NCBI GenBank assembly: GCA_039545295.1
Contig: BCIK01000005.1
Location: 189,268-253,267 of the forward strand
DNA from: Udeniomyces pyricola
Lineage: Eukaryota; Basidiomycota; Tremellomycetes; Cystofilobasidiales; Mrakiaceae
Direction of reading: 5' to 3'
DNA: 64,000 bases
The notes under the pieces are model-generated. The model was not told where the DNA came from, did no database searches, and was given only the letters and a program-made list of their open reading frames with translations. The number at the start of each line of letters is the position of its first letter. Positions within the stretch are counted from its first letter, which is position 1. The translations under genes were made by a program, and so were the position numbers. Shown here one piece after another: positions 48,975-61,105 of this stretch.

Positions 48975-50852
48975 ATGCCTCCCCGTGCTCAGCCCACCGA
49001 TCCCAAAGGTCATTCATTACACCCATCTCAATCCATATACTCTGTCTCCTGACACCATTCCTCGATTCCGTTACTGAAATCCCCTTGTCCACTCCATCTG
49101 TCCCGTCTGACCACATCCCTCTCCTTCAATCGCAGTGATCCTCCCTCCTCTCCTCACTCTCGTCTCGACAAACTCGTACTCTGCCCACCAAAAGACTCGT
49201 ACGACTGCCGCCCGACTCGCCCAACACGGCCATGCTCCCGCCGCGACGGAGGTACTCTTCGAGGTTGCCAAGGCGCTGCTGAAAAAGGGCGAGAGCGGAA
49301 GCGGGGTCGATCTTGTTGGTCAACTCGTTGGCGTTTGGGAGAGCTCGGGAGAGGGCGTCGGAGACGTCTCAAGAGGTGAGTGTTCGAGGAGAGCAGACTC
49401 GGTTCTGGAGTTTCTTTACGGCTGGGATATACAGTGCCTTGGAGGCCATTACGAGACTCATGTACGATGGAGCATTGGGAGCTAAATCAGGACGAAACCA
49501 GATCGGGGAGATGGACAGAGCGGTACCATCGGTCTTTACACATACACTTACAACGCGAGGCCTATGCTAGCCTGAACTCGATAGATTACTCATCCTTTTA
49601 CCATGCTTCCTTGTTGGAAACATTCAGGCCGTTTGACGAACCTGATAGCGCTTTGCCCGTCGACTGGCAACTGGCGAAAGACAGTTATCGATCTCGCGGT
49701 CAAGTGCGCCTCACCCTCCCCTTTCTGTTATGCCATCTCTTAGTTTCATCCACCCCTCATCTTTGGTTCCTTATCTGGTCATGAAATAGTTTCCAACACT
49801 AACTGTCTAACCTATTCTCCTACCAATTTCGTCGTGAACATATCAGCTGGTCCGCTAAACCCACGACTCCGAACTCTCGTCCGACGGGGGATCCTCAACT
49901 GCTCCTCTACATTGGCCAACTCTTCTCCAACCCTTCGAACCCTTCGACCTTTCCCTTAGCCCTTCCTTACCTCATCTCCTCTGGTCTTCCCGATGCGGCG
50001 TTGACGCTCGGTCGACTCGGTTTCAACTGGTCTCAATTACCTAATTCATCTTCGACCAAGCTCACCGATGCCCCCTCCTCCCTGACGGATCCTAGTCCCT
50101 ACCTTCTCAAGACCGTCCTTCCATTCCTTCTCCTCCCCCAACCTAACCTCAAGCCCGCCTTTCAAACCCTTCGAACTTTCCTCGACCTCCTCTTGCAATT
50201 GGATCCTTCCCTCCTTCTGACGCGGCTCCCTGTTGCTTCGACTTCGCCGCTAGGGGAGCAAGAGGAAGTGCTCTTTACGTCGATCCCGGTAGCGAACTGG
50301 TTGCAATTGGTGTTGATCACCGTTCAAAGGGGAACGGGAGGAGCTGGCTCGGTCGTCGTCAAGGAGGCTTGGAAGGAGTTGACAGGTCGGGAGTATAGGG
50401 CTTGGGGCAAGACGGGGGGCTTGAGGGACGAACATGTCAAAGAGGTTCGTTTTTTTTTCTCGGGGGGGGGGGGGGGGGGACGAAACTTGTTTCCCTTTTT
50501 TCTTCCTCTCCTTGGTTTCGGATCCTCTTTCATTTTTCGTATCGTCTGGTCACAAACGAATAAAAAAAAACTCTTGAATAAAGAAACTCACCTTTCGAAC
50601 ATGTCTTTTCTCTCCCCCTTATTTTCTTCCCCATTCTTCCTTGTACTTTGGCATCACTATCATCATCATCACCATCATCATCATCGATCCATCCATCGGG
50701 AACAAAAAAAAAAAAAAACCTACTCACCTGCTTTCAAACGCAAGGCCGTCGCGTACATTTCCAAGGAACATTTCAAGATCCAACCTCCTCGGTCCGCAGG
50801 GAGTGGACCGAACCTCATGGACCTCATGGGTTCGTTCCTTGGTGGGAAGTAG
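48975..50852 (+). CDS. GET4: GET4, tail-anchored protein insertion pathway
   Basis: Five exons (48975-49008, 49136-49375, 49628-49703, 49847-50444, 50745-50852) give 351 residues, close to the family length. Signatures: SYSAHQKTRTTAARLAQ followed by ALLKKGESGSGVDLVGQLV near the N-terminus, GRLTNLIALCPSTGNWRKTV in exon 3, and WSAK/GDPQLLLYIGQLF. The C-terminus ends with SGPNLMDLMGSFLGG-like residues. Get4 is an alpha-solenoid that pairs with Get5 and hands tail-anchored proteins from Sgt2 to the Get3 ATPase for insertion into the ER. The first intron has a weak donor (GTCATT), so the first 11 residues are uncertain. The last intron (50445-50744) reads through in frame, but its G18 run and A-rich, CAT-repeat content mark it as an intron. 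Confidence 0.9.
50462..50479 (+). repeat. Poly-G run of 18 nt in a GET4 intron
   Basis: Run of 18 G about 17 nt after the 5' splice site of the last GET4 intron. A CAT/ATC trinucleotide-rich stretch follows at 50655-50690. Confidence 0.9.
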
Positions 50853-52061
50853 GACGAGTGGTGTAGTAGGGCGTCTATGAGGGGAAAGGATGAATTGTGT
50901 GTGTAGTAAGGNNGGGNAGGGGGGGGGGGGAAGGGGATTGGAAGGTCGTTAAGGACGTTCATAAGGGATTGAGAAGCCGCTTGGACGTACATATATATAC
51001 ATGCATATATATATGTATACAATGTACACTGGAAACATCGTTCCGTTCTTTGGAGTCGAATTCGTGAATCATCTGTGACCACCTACCACCACCTCGGTGC
51101 TTCGTTTGAGGTCCGAGGAAATTTGGGATCCACAGGTACATTGATTGTCTTTTTTTTTCTATTTTTTTTTGTTCTTGTTGCAAGCGCGCACGAGCGTAAC
51201 TCATACGATTCAAAGATACCCTTTCTACGAAACAAAACAAAACAAAGATAGAGGCTCGCGTATCGAAAGAAAGGTAGAAAAAAAAAGGCAACGGAAGAAG
51301 ATAAGGGAACAGAAGAGAAGCCAAAAATGAAGAAGAAGAAAAAGAAGAAGGAGAAGGCACTAAAGAGGGCTTTGGTTTTTCTTTAGCCAAGGAGAATGAG
51401 AGGAGATAGATAGGGCAATCAGGGATGATTTGGAGGCGGAGAGGAAACATGGGTGGAGGAAAAGGGGAAAGGGGGGGGGGGGGAGAGAGAGAGGGAGAGA
51501 GAGAGGGGAGAGGGANAAGGGGGGNGAAGAAAAGGGGGGGGGGGGGGGGGGGGGAGAGAGAGAGGGAGAGAGAGAGAGAGAGAGAGAATAGTGAGAGAGA
51601 AGAAAAGATGGGAGAGTGGATGGATAGTTGGATGAGGTTAAATGGAAAGGGGCAGGAGGATACGTCGCGGAGCCGTCAGGTCGTTGGGAAGTCAAAGATC
51701 GAGAGATGGGCGGGATGGGATGGATCCAGGCGGATAAAAAAATTGCGAAAGAGAAAGAGGAGCAAAACAAAGAAAAAAGAAACATACATAACATCAAGTA
51801 GAATTCGAAGAGATTGAAAAGAAAAAAAAAAGGGGGGGGGATGAAGATGGGTAACAAAACGAATCACGCGAGGATCGTAGGAAGATATGTAGAAGAAGAA
51901 GAGAGAAGCAGGAAAGATGGGTTGAAACCAACGCGACGTAGACGAAGAAAAAGAGGCAGATAGACAGACAGAAGAGGCAAGAGATCACGTAAAAAATAAA
52001 AGGAACGACAAGAGAGGAAAGGGACACAAAATCTCAGACTTTTTAGAGTAGATTCACCAAC
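50853..52061. repeat. Low-complexity convergent gap with G runs, GA repeat and ambiguous bases
   Basis: Between the 3' ends of GET4 and SNF4. It holds five N bases (50912, 50913, 50917, 51516, 51525), G-rich stretches around 50919-50930 and 51471-51482, a G21 run at 51534-51554, and a GA dinucleotide tract at 51555-51589. A-rich purine sequence continues to 52000. No gene is supportable. The N bases suggest the assembly could not resolve these homopolymers. Confidence 0.85.
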
Positions 52062-54399
52062 TCAAGCTGTCGTTCCCAACTCGATCCCCAACGACGTTTC
52101 CGGGTTCGATCCCTCCTCCGTCGTCGTGACCAGAAGCGAAGTCGGATCCGAGTGCGACTGGTCATCTGTTGGAGGTTTGTTGTTCTCGTCGTTGACAGGT
52201 AATGAAAAACTACCAGGGGAAGGCAAGGAAGAAGGTGGGAAAGGTGGCGTTGTCGTCTCTCCCCTCATTCCAGCTGCAGCCAGTCCTCCTTCCTCTCCCG
52301 AATGGACGACCACTTCCGGAACGCTTTCTTCCCTCATTGTTCCACAACTCGCATTACTTCTTTCCCTCTCCCTCTTTGCCGCATTTTTAACCCCATTCCC
52401 CCCTTCCTCATCCTCTCCAATGACATACTTCAACACGTCACTCAACGAGATGATGCCCCTCAACCGACCTTTGACCGAACCCGGTTCTTTACCGTCGTCG
52501 ACGACGACGAGTCGATGGAGCCGCCGTTTGCGAATGAGTTGGAACAGGTTTGCTAGCGAGTCCGATGGCGTACAGGTGACGACGCCAGGGAAATCCGGGG
52601 TCCGTCGGGCGAGGGCTTGGGAGATCGTTAGGTCGAGCGACGTGTATGCACCTAGACGAACGAGCGTCTGTAGAACAAATCACATCAACAAAAGGTTCGT
52701 AACACATCAGAAATGTTATGGAGCAGATGAGGGTTTTTTTTTTGCCAGGATGTGAGCAAAAGCTCAGCAGCACAGGAAGGGACGGAGAGAGTACGAGACT
52801 TGAAGGGCTCACAATGACATCCACCGTCTCGTACAGATTTACGACGACTCCTTGCTCGTCCACGATCGGAACGGCCGAGATCCCTCTCTCTGAACACATA
52901 TGAACGACGTCAAATACGGTCGTCTGGAGCGTCGCCGTGCACATCGGCCAGAACGGCGAGACGGGACCAGGGGGACGATCGGCTTCAGAGGCGACATATG
53001 TTCCGATGTTGCAAGTCTTCAAGGAGAGTGAGAGGGCGTGAGTGATCGGACACTGTATGTTTGGACATAAAAGATGCATGGACCGAGTCAGGTAAGAGAG
53101 GCGAAGAGTGGTCAGTCAAACAAGTCTCAGACATAAAACAGTGCAAGAGAGGAGGTGGTGTGTGTGTAGGCGATAAACAAAAAGCCTACGTACGTTAACA
53201 GCGATGAACTTGAGAACTCTATACTGGGTGAGCACGCTAATAACAACCTCTCCGCCGGTCTGATCGTCGACATCAATAAGGGGCAACCGTCGAGCATGGG
53301 TCTGTTGGAGCAGCTGAGACGCCTCGAACAACGGACGGAGAGGATGGACCGAGAGCGTCGGCGGTGGTGGGACGTGAAGCTGACGTTCGATTTCTATGTT
53401 CGAGATTATCATGGGAATAAAAGACGCAATGGACTTAGGAAGGTCGAAATGGATCGCGAAGTGGAAACCTCGTGGGGCCAGATAAACAGATACGTTAACG
53501 AACCATGAAGGTTCTCGAGTCGAAAGTGCTCGACATCAGCCGCGGCCTCCTCGTACGTGAGGGTGTGCCAGTAGTATTGGATGAGATGGACGATATCCGA
53601 GACCGTGAGCATGCCTGAGATAATGGAAGGTGGGAAGGGGCGTGTGTCGTTGACGACCAAGAGGACGCATCAGTTACGAGGTGGGGTTTATGAGGACCGG
53701 TTGACACCGTAAGAGGACAGGACGGTTTGACGGACCGGCAAAGCTAGAGGTCTCGGAATTCCATAGCGGAGCAGCAATGACACCTAAATATCAAAAGGAA
53801 TATGGATGATGATGAGCGCGGTGCGACAGGCAAAGGCAAGATGGATGTGGTGAGGAGATGACGCGTTGGAGGCTTTCTCTCCTCTACTTGTCTCTATTCG
53901 GACCGTGTTCCCCTTGACCTCCCAGCTCGCCTGTTTCCTTTCTCCCTCCCTTACATCCTGCATTGATCGTGCTCAGACTCTTCTTGCTTGCCGAGCACGA
54001 TGCGTTCCGTGCGCAAAAGAAGACAGCCTCAACCCATTCGACGCCCCCTTTCCACCGACCATGATTCCCAGACTGACCATTCTGGAGCATGACCCCCAAC
54101 GCCTTCTTGACCATGAGCTTCGTGTCGAGGACGATGAGCCGGAAGCTGACGGGGAAGACGTCATACGAGCTTCTCCCCTTGAGAAACGTCCGGATCGAGG
54201 TCAGAGCGGATTCATGGGTGGGATCACCGGTCTGAGCACCTCCTGGGATGGGTGAACCCCCGTGGGAGGCAGACGAGATGCCGCGCGGTCGGGTGCGGGC
54301 GTTGAGCGAGGCGGACGGTCGACGCGGTTTGAAGGGCGAAGGGAAGCCACTACCTGAGGAGTTGTTGGCAAGCGGGGAATGACGGGAAGGACTCGACAT
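52062..54399 (-). CDS. SNF4: SNF4, gamma subunit of SNF1/AMP-activated kinase
   Basis: Six exons on the minus strand (54078-54399, 53736-53783, 53504-53614, 53194-53393, 52813-53016, 52062-52667) give 496 residues. Four CBS motifs follow a Ser/Pro-rich N-terminus of about 70 residues: SYDVFPVSFRLIVLDTKLMV..GVIAAPLW..GMLTVSDIVHLIQYYW; QLLQQTHARRLPLIDVDDQ..VISVLTQYRVLKFIAVN; TVFDVVHMCSERGISAVPIVDEQG; and FQLIRKRRLHRLVVVDD..GIISLSDVLKYVIG. Paired CBS motifs form Bateman modules that bind AMP/ADP/ATP and control the kinase during glucose limitation. CBS4 has the HRLVVVD and S.SD features of nucleotide sites. A tail of about 125 residues after CBS4, rich in Glu, Ser and Thr, exceeds the yeast Snf4 length (322 residues). 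The exon 4-5 junction is the least certain. Confidence 0.92.
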
Positions 54400-54728
54400 G
54401 GGTGGAGGAGTATGATTGGATGGGAAGCCGTGGAGCAGATGGATGAGTATATATGCAGAGGGAAGAAGGCCAGAAAGGAGACGACAAGAGAATTGTGTCG
54501 ATTGGCGGCGGAGGGTGTTGCGTGGATTGTATGCTGCTGCTGGAGGGGAGACGCGAGACGTTTGCGCGGATTACTTTGGTCGCCGTCATTCGTTATCTGT
54601 AAAATAGAAATGACGAACTATATATCTTGACTCATTATCTATACTAGCTACTTGCACGCCCATCAATCCGTCCATCCAGTTCATCAGTATCGCTCTATGC
54701 TTTCACTCGCGCAAACGCATCACCATCA

Positions 54729-56751
54729 TCAATCCTCTTCTGGCACTGTTGCATCACTGTTAATCCCTTCCTCCACGGATGCTGTCGTCACGTTTTGGCC
54801 AACCTCATCACTAGCAATCACCTTCGTCAGCTTGGCCTCATCAGCGCTGGTCTTGGCAATCTTTGCCTGCCTGATCTTCGTGACCATCGTAACATCTGAC
54901 TTTCCCACGCCTTCTTCGTCTTCTTCTTCATCCCCCGAAGTGTCCGATCCGAAAGCCTCTCTGGCCCGTTTGGCTTTCGCTCTCGAGACTGTTGCTGCTG
55001 AAGGAGGTGCAGGAGGCTTGGGCGTCATCGCACGTCTGCTTGCGGTGATGTCACGATTGGTGAAAGATTTGGAGGCATCATGGAAAGATTTTATCAGGAC
55101 CTGGATACAACATACCGCCATGAGGACCGTCCGAAGCCGAGCATGGATTCAGGGTTAGCACAGGTACCACTGGCAGGGAAAACCAAACAGCATCGAGACG
55201 ATCAAAACCACTAACATCAAGGTCTTCTTGCTTTATGAGCTCTTTGGGTTGCCACACAGTTGATCGAATCCCAGATGGATGCTACCAGATACAATGGAAT
55301 ATAAGTTGGAGAAAGCAATACGTCAATATCAGGTCAAAACTAACATTCTTGGTGTCCTAAACGAGGCCCGAATCAGTCAAACCTCTTTCAGTCATTTCGA
55401 ACAGATCAACCATATCACCGACTGACCTTGGAATCTAGACCTATACACGTCGTCAGATCACCCTTGACTGAGCTAGGCCTGATGCCGTGATCCCTGACGA
55501 GGACGGTCAGAATGGTCAGAGCCTCGTCTTGGCTATAGACGTCGGGAAAGTACAGGCAGATGACATGTTCTGCTCATCACGATAGGCAAGCACCATCAAT
55601 GAAGTAGTTCTGAGATATCAGCCAGTGCTTTGAAAGCGGAAACGTAGAGCACCTCGTGGCTGTAAGAAGAAAGGATGGGATGAGACGACAGCGGAAAGAG
55701 GAATTTATATACACACGCTCTCCTCTTTCGCCAGGCGCTGCAGGCGGCTGATGACATGTTCCCACTATCAGGGCGTAAGCTGATGTCTTTGACAGGGGAC
55801 CATCCAGGACCGATTGTGCGAGCGTCGCAAAACACCTAAAGTCTCGCACCCGCATTTGATGCGCAGTCGATCAGTGCCCTTTTCCCTCATGTCAATTCAT
55901 CAATTGCCAGAGACGCTTTATCCAACCTAGTTCTGATAAGGCCAGAGGTATAGCTCAACAACAAGCAACATCACGTACGAATCTAGTCCACTTCCGGCGT
56001 CACGGAACAACAGCCACTTTCCATTCGTGTACGAGTGCTCGAGCGCCACGTTCCTGATCCGTCCAATCGCGGCGGCTTCGGTCTCTTCACGATGTTGTTT
56101 CTTGGACCGCAGGTTCTTGGCCTTGTTGGCTCGAACGGGGATTGAGTCATCAATCTGTACGATACAGTTTCGTGGTCCAAAGATGAACGGGCCATGTGAA
56201 AGACGAGGAGAAAGAATCGGCATCAGATGATGACGTTCGGTTGGCCAAATTGATATATGCAGGGTCCGAATCCATCCCAAGGCAGATCTCGCTGGCGATG
56301 TTGTCTTGCAATTTACACTTGTCGACCTTGATCGACCCCAACGGATAGAAGCCTTGTACGTTCTGGTGTCCCGTCGTTTCGTTGCGCAGTACGCACCTGG
56401 ATCCTCTGGATCTCCTTGGTCGCGTCGTCCAAGACTGTGCCGGCTTGGGCCTCAGCCAGCGCTCGGGTGTCGTCGTTGGATGGGATGCCTCGGCTGGCTT
56501 CGCGGTCCGAGTAGACCCATATCCAGGGATTAAGGCCGTTGAACTGTACGGAGGAAGGTTTGTGCTGTGATGCGAAAAGGTCCGAGTGAGAAAGCGTGGG
56601 TGAAAGTCAATGTGATTGGCTGACGGAGGGTAGGACGACATGAATATATGCGTGGGGATGATGGACGAAGTGTTTAGCGTACGGTTTGAAGGAACTGATG
56701 AATAGTGGTAGATGGATGGGATGAGTGGTGGTATGTTGGGGAGAGGTCCAT
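54729..56751 (-). CDS. DUF1917/Bles03-like (UPF0696) protein
   Basis: Eight exons on the minus strand (56683-56751, 56397-56543, 55979-56154, 55717-55835, 55427-55569, 55345-55356, 55216-55281, 54729-55100) give 367 residues with closed phases. The core reads FNGLNPWIWVYSDREASR, later NGKWLLF, LAQSVLDGPLSKTSAYALIVGT, PGEQHVICLYFPDVYSQDEAL, VLVRDHGI, KGDLTTCIGLDSK and HPSGIRSTVW. This order matches the DUF1917 family, whose human member Bles03/C11orf68 has an eIF4E-like fold; the biochemical role is unknown. The start at 56751 follows from a 23-codon exon that joins in phase; another ATG at 56641 does not fit. Exon 6 is only 12 nt. The last 100 residues form a basic then acidic tail with likely nuclear-localisation character (RAKAKRARE, SGDEEEDEE). 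Confidence 0.78.
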
Positions 56752-57033
56752 ATTGGGATAAACGAGGAAGAAAGAGGTTGGGATGATGAACCAAAATGAA
56801 CAAGACAAGTAATGTGATTGATCGATCGATTATGTCGATTATGTCGATGATGATCGCTTCTGGCCGGAACAAAAAGTCAACGCCGGCTCACCTTTTTCGG
56901 TCGAGGCCGTCAATTCAGATTTCCCTCCCTAAGCCAAGTGACAAGTCCCCATGACCTTGCTTCCACTCACCAACAAGTCATAGCACTCAACAATCAACGT
57001 ACACTCCTTATTGCTCACCCACTCACAATCACC
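56752..57033. promoter_or_regulatory. Divergent promoter region, DUF1917 / dioxygenase
   Basis: Only 282 nt separate the two divergent start codons, so both promoters must overlap here. Repeated CGAT-type units (ATCGATCGAT, TGTCGATTATGTCGAT) lie at 56819-56850. Confidence 0.5.
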
Positions 57034-59361
57034 ATGGCCAAACCTACTCCCTCTTCCAAGAAGCGCAAGCAGCAACAGCAGCAAGCCAAGTCGTCCTCAC
57101 TCTCCTCCAACACCAACACCGCTCCCCCCGCCAAAAAGGCCCACACCGTCCCCACCGTCCAACCACAGCCCGACAACGACGATGATGACCTCGTCGGAGG
57201 CGTCCTTCTTCCTGAAGAAGTCGAGTCTGCCATCGAAGTCATGCAGGTTCTGTCTGACAAACCCGAAATTCTCAAGCTCAAGGAACTCAAGGTGTTCAAG
57301 GGCGCTGTTTACGAGACCATGCGATTGATCAAGGAGCAGGCTGGCGAAGGTTCGTCCCCTCTCACCCTGTAACCGGGGTAGGGGTTCATGTGTGGTTGAC
57401 TCACCGCATCAGGATGATAGAGCTCCAACGAGCGGAACGAACAGTTCCATGATCGAACAAGTTGAGTATCATGGCTGATCACATTGTCTTTATATCAATT
57501 GTCCGCCACTTGCCCCCCCCCCTCCCCTTTGCCTCCTTTTCCTTTCAAAGGCACCTCCTTGACTTCCCGAATTTCCACCGCCCTTCAGAACGGTATCCAT
57601 CTCGAATCCCTCATCCTTCTCACTGAGCTTCGCTACCGAGGCATCTCTCCGAAACTTGGTTCCCTTCAGCGTTGGGTCCGCGAGTGCGACGCGGCCGCCA
57701 TCGCTTCCACCACCTCTGGCAAGAAGCTCAGTGTCGAAGAGGAGGCCAAGGAAGAAGGCATGGTCTGGGAGGTCTTAGATGCGGTGCTTAGGGCCTGCAC
57801 GACGGCAGTTGGTGGACCGATTGAAGGAGAGCGAGGGTGGGGAACGGTCGAGAAGGATGTGGAGAGGGGTGGAAAGGGCGTAAGGAGGTGGAAGGCTTGG
57901 GATGTCAGAGAATCGTTCGACGGTGACGCCGCAGGCAAGGCCACAGTGGCGAGGAACTTTTGGAAGGAAGTCGAACAGGGAACCCTTGTTTGTAAGTCAT
58001 GAAGGCTTCTATCCCAAATTACGTCCACGCAGGGACAGGTCAATTCGATCATGAGTTTGGTTTTAACTTTACCCGTCCCTTGCTCTTCTTGCGTGTCTGC
58101 CCGCTCTAGCTTCTGATCTCCAAGAATTCTACAAAGCCCACATCACCGCTCTCGACACGACCCCTGGACCCTCCCGTCGACCTCCTAACCTCTTCCCTGC
58201 GATTGTCCAGCACGTTCGCCCTTCGCCCTCGTCCTCTTCCGTCCTCGCACTCTCACCCGACCACACCACCTCTGACGTCACTCGCTACCCTGTTCCTGGT
58301 GTCCCTGGTGCCCTCCTTCTGACATCCGTTCTTACGCCAACCGAATGCTGTGATCTCATCAGCATGTCCGAGACCATCGGTCTCATCGAAGACAAGCCCG
58401 TCGGAGGTAGCGCTGCGCAATTGAACTCGATTCTCGCCCACAACCTCATCCTCCTTGCGCCACCTCAAATGATCAACCCACTGTTCGAGCGAGTCCGAGC
58501 GCATTTACCCCAGCGGGTCCCCGTCCCTGAAGGCTCGGATGCGTCGGGCGAGTTGAAGGGGATCAATCGTCGATTTAGGTTGTATAGGTATCGAGAGGGA
58601 AGTGTTTATCGACCGCATGTCGATGGTGCTTGGCCGTCATCAGCAGAAACAGCTGCATCGGAAGATGGCTTGTCGCCTGCAACATACATCTACGATGATG
58701 ATCCTAAGGTACGTTTCATCATTTCGCTGGAGATTCATGGTCATTAGTTGTTCTGTTTCCTTTCTTTCTTGCGAGGAGTCGTCTGCTATCCGTCCCGAAA
58801 CTGATTATCCCGCTCGACCACTTTTCCTCCTCTATCATCTTCTGCTCGCTTCCAGCTGTATTCCCGTTACACATTCCTTCTCTACCTCAACGATTCCTTC
58901 ACCAATGGTTGCACGACGTTTTACCTTCCCGATCCGGATAGACCGGGTGTGCTCGATGCACGACCCGTTCGACCCCTCGCAGGGAGCGCTCTCGTCTTCC
59001 CTGTACGTAACTATAATTCATCTTCTCTATTTTCTCTCCGGCTCCTGATCAGGGCGAGATAGCATGCAATAGAGTATGTTGTGCTAATCCATATCCTCAT
59101 TATCCTCATTATCATCACCATCTTGACAACCTTCTAACGAAATGATGATTTCATGGCCTCTCCCCATCCCCCCGTCCCGTTCCTCCTTGAATAATAAAAT
59201 AAAAGCACGGCGCAACGCACTCTTCTCTCCTTCACGAAGGTTCCCCTGTCTTCCCCAACGACCACGAGGGCGCCAAGTATGTCATTCGCACCGAGGTCCT
59301 CTACGAAGTCCCCCGGATGGCATCAGCAGGAGAAGGCGGCGTCGTCGGAGGTTTAGTTTGA
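57034..59361 (+). CDS. 2-oxoglutarate/Fe(II) dioxygenase, prolyl 4-hydroxylase-like
   Basis: Five exons (57034-57349, 57551-57991, 58110-58708, 58856-59002, 59206-59361) give 552 residues. Residues 1-60 are low-complexity with a basic nuclear-type start (SSKKRKQQQQQ). Residues about 60-270 are helical with no domain I recognise. The catalytic domain begins near PGALLLTSVLTPTECCDLI. RLYRYREGSVYRPHVDGAWP holds the first metal ligands (HVD), RYTFLLYLND and GCTTFYLPD form the core strands, and LLHEGSPVF plus KYVIRTEVLYEVP give the second His and the 2-oxoglutarate Arg. Such enzymes couple 2-oxoglutarate decarboxylation to hydroxylation of protein or small-molecule substrates. The substrate is unknown; no signal peptide, so a cytosolic or nuclear protein hydroxylase is likelier than an ER collagen-type enzyme. 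The last intron acceptor (AAAAG) was chosen because it restores FPHG and HEG. Confidence 0.88.
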
Positions 59362-60126
59362 TCCATGGGATCCCAGCCGCTAAGCCTGTTAGGCCCCAGT
59401 TCGATCTTGAGCTCGCTCTTCCTTTACCTTTTTTAATCTCTTCCCTGTAGTTTGGGAAGAGAATGGGTTTCTGTTTTTGTTCCTTCTCGTTCCCTCTTCT
59501 TGTCATCGTTTTTACTTATCATCTCCTTTGTCGAGACACGGAAAGAGAGAGATACGGGAGTCCAGTCTCGCTTTATCACTCCACGTCTAGTCTTCCCCCT
59601 TTGATCCAAACTCTTCATTTCGAACCCTTCAGTCTCATCGACGCCATCGACTCTTTGAGAGCTTCCATGTATGATCATGATAAAATTCAGTTTCTTGATG
59701 TTCTTGGTCTTCCTTTACTTGCACGCATGCACTTACATGGAATGAAAGGAAACTACTAGCTAGACGTAGTGTACTCTTTTGGTTCGACGACTGGCATGGA
59801 CAATGCAGACTATATATATGGTGAGTGAGAAGCTTAATGGCTGGAAGAACACGTTGTGCTTGTTCTAGCAATTTGAATGACTATAAGGGCGGTATAGAAA
59901 ACAAACAAAACAAGCTGAAGAAAATATACGGTATATATTATGCATGACTCAACATGAATGCCCATGAAATTCCTGCAGCTTCGTGATGATACAGGCTATG
60001 ACGCGCGCGGGCGCTCGCCGGTCGACTGCGTTTTTGGGGATCGGCTCAGAGCGATTTCTCGAACTGATCGTCTCACCGACACATCAACCATCACCTGGAC
60101 AGATTACACAACTACAACAGAGCTAC
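59362..60126. other. Intergenic gap before the NR2C2AP-like gene
   Basis: No supported gene. A TATATATATGG stretch near 59812-59821 and TATATATT near 59932 are possible core promoter elements. Confidence 0.45.
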
Positions 60127-61105
60127 ATGACCGACCTCGCCAGCCTACCCAACCTCATTACGTCCGATACCATTGTCAGGTGAGTGATCGATCCAAGACC
60201 TCTATCAGTCTTTCTCGTTCACTCAACTGAACTCACTCGCCTGTCGATCCATTCCCCCTGCACCCCCCCCCCCTCCATCATCGCTTACCCCCTCTGCTCT
60301 ACGTCTCGCCAACGGATGGGGGGTTCTGTCGGTTAAACCCGTTACAGGGTCTCCTCGACTCTCGACAAGTCGGTTGGGAAAAAGTACCTAACAGATGGGA
60401 GTCAAGAGACTTGCTGGTCGTCTGCCAACGTAGGTCAACCTCTTTCTCTCTTTCTATCTCTTTCTCACTCACATAATCCATCTGACCCTTCTTGCTTCCA
60501 TACCGAGGACTGATTGCCTTTTTCTTTGTCACCTCGACGTTCATATATACGAACATCTCTGGTAATGACAGGGTCTACCTCAATCTATCACTCTCACGTT
60601 TCCTTCGGCCATCATTCCTGAGCGTCTCCTCCTCACCTTTGCCGGTGGTTTCGTCGGAACCCACTGTTCCCTCTACTACATTCCCCTCGCCTCGACGACT
60701 ACTTCTTCTTCCTCTTCATCGTCCTCCTCTTCCTCTGCCCCGACGACGATCGAAGGACCCTCTGGGACGTCATCTTCTTCTGCCTCGGCGACGGCGACAG
60801 GGTCGAAATGGAAGCTCTACTCGCGGTTCTTCCCTGAAGACGTCAACCGCAAACAACTCTTTGACATCTCCCGGGCCGAAGGCGAAGTCGCCGCCGCTGC
60901 CGCTGCTGAAGCTGAAGCTTCGAGCTCCCTCGAACACGACGGAGACTCTCCAGGTATCAGCAGCAGCAGCAGCCCCAGTAGCCGCGCTGAGGGGGAAGTA
61001 AGCGCCGGAACCAAGGAAATCAAGATCGAATTTGAGAAAGGGTCCGATTTCTTTGGTCGCATTACGGTCTATGAGTTGGCGGTGTACGGACGGACAGTCA
61101 TGTGA
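60127..61105 (+). CDS. NR2C2AP (TRA16)-like protein, discoidin-type fold
   Basis: Three exons (60127-60179, 60348-60429, 60572-61105) give 222 residues. The conserved order is IVRVSSTLDKSVGKKYLTDGSRETCWSS, then GLPQSITLTFP, LLLTFAGGFVGTHCSLYY, FFPEDVNRKQLFDI and IEFEKGSDFFGRITVYELAVYG. This matches animal NR2C2AP across its length, with a small galactose-binding-like (F5/8 C type) beta-sandwich. The family's role in fungi is unknown; the human protein was reported as a partner of a nuclear receptor that fungi lack. Two insertions, Ser/Thr-rich near 60700-60790 and Ala/Glu/Ser-rich near 60885-61000, roughly double the size. The start was chosen by similarity of MTDL..SDTIVRVSS; an ATG at 59998 upstream is in frame and would add 43 residues. 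Confidence 0.8.

Noticed and set aside
51555..51589. GA dinucleotide tract as a regulatory GAGA-type promoter element
   Set aside because: It lies between 3' ends of convergent genes, not upstream of any start, so a promoter role is unlikely.
56639..56641. ATG for MSSYPPSANHIDF as start of the DUF1917-like gene
   Set aside because: Reading on from it gives a frame different from FNGLNPWIWVY and no donor restores phase; the exon at 56683-56751 does.
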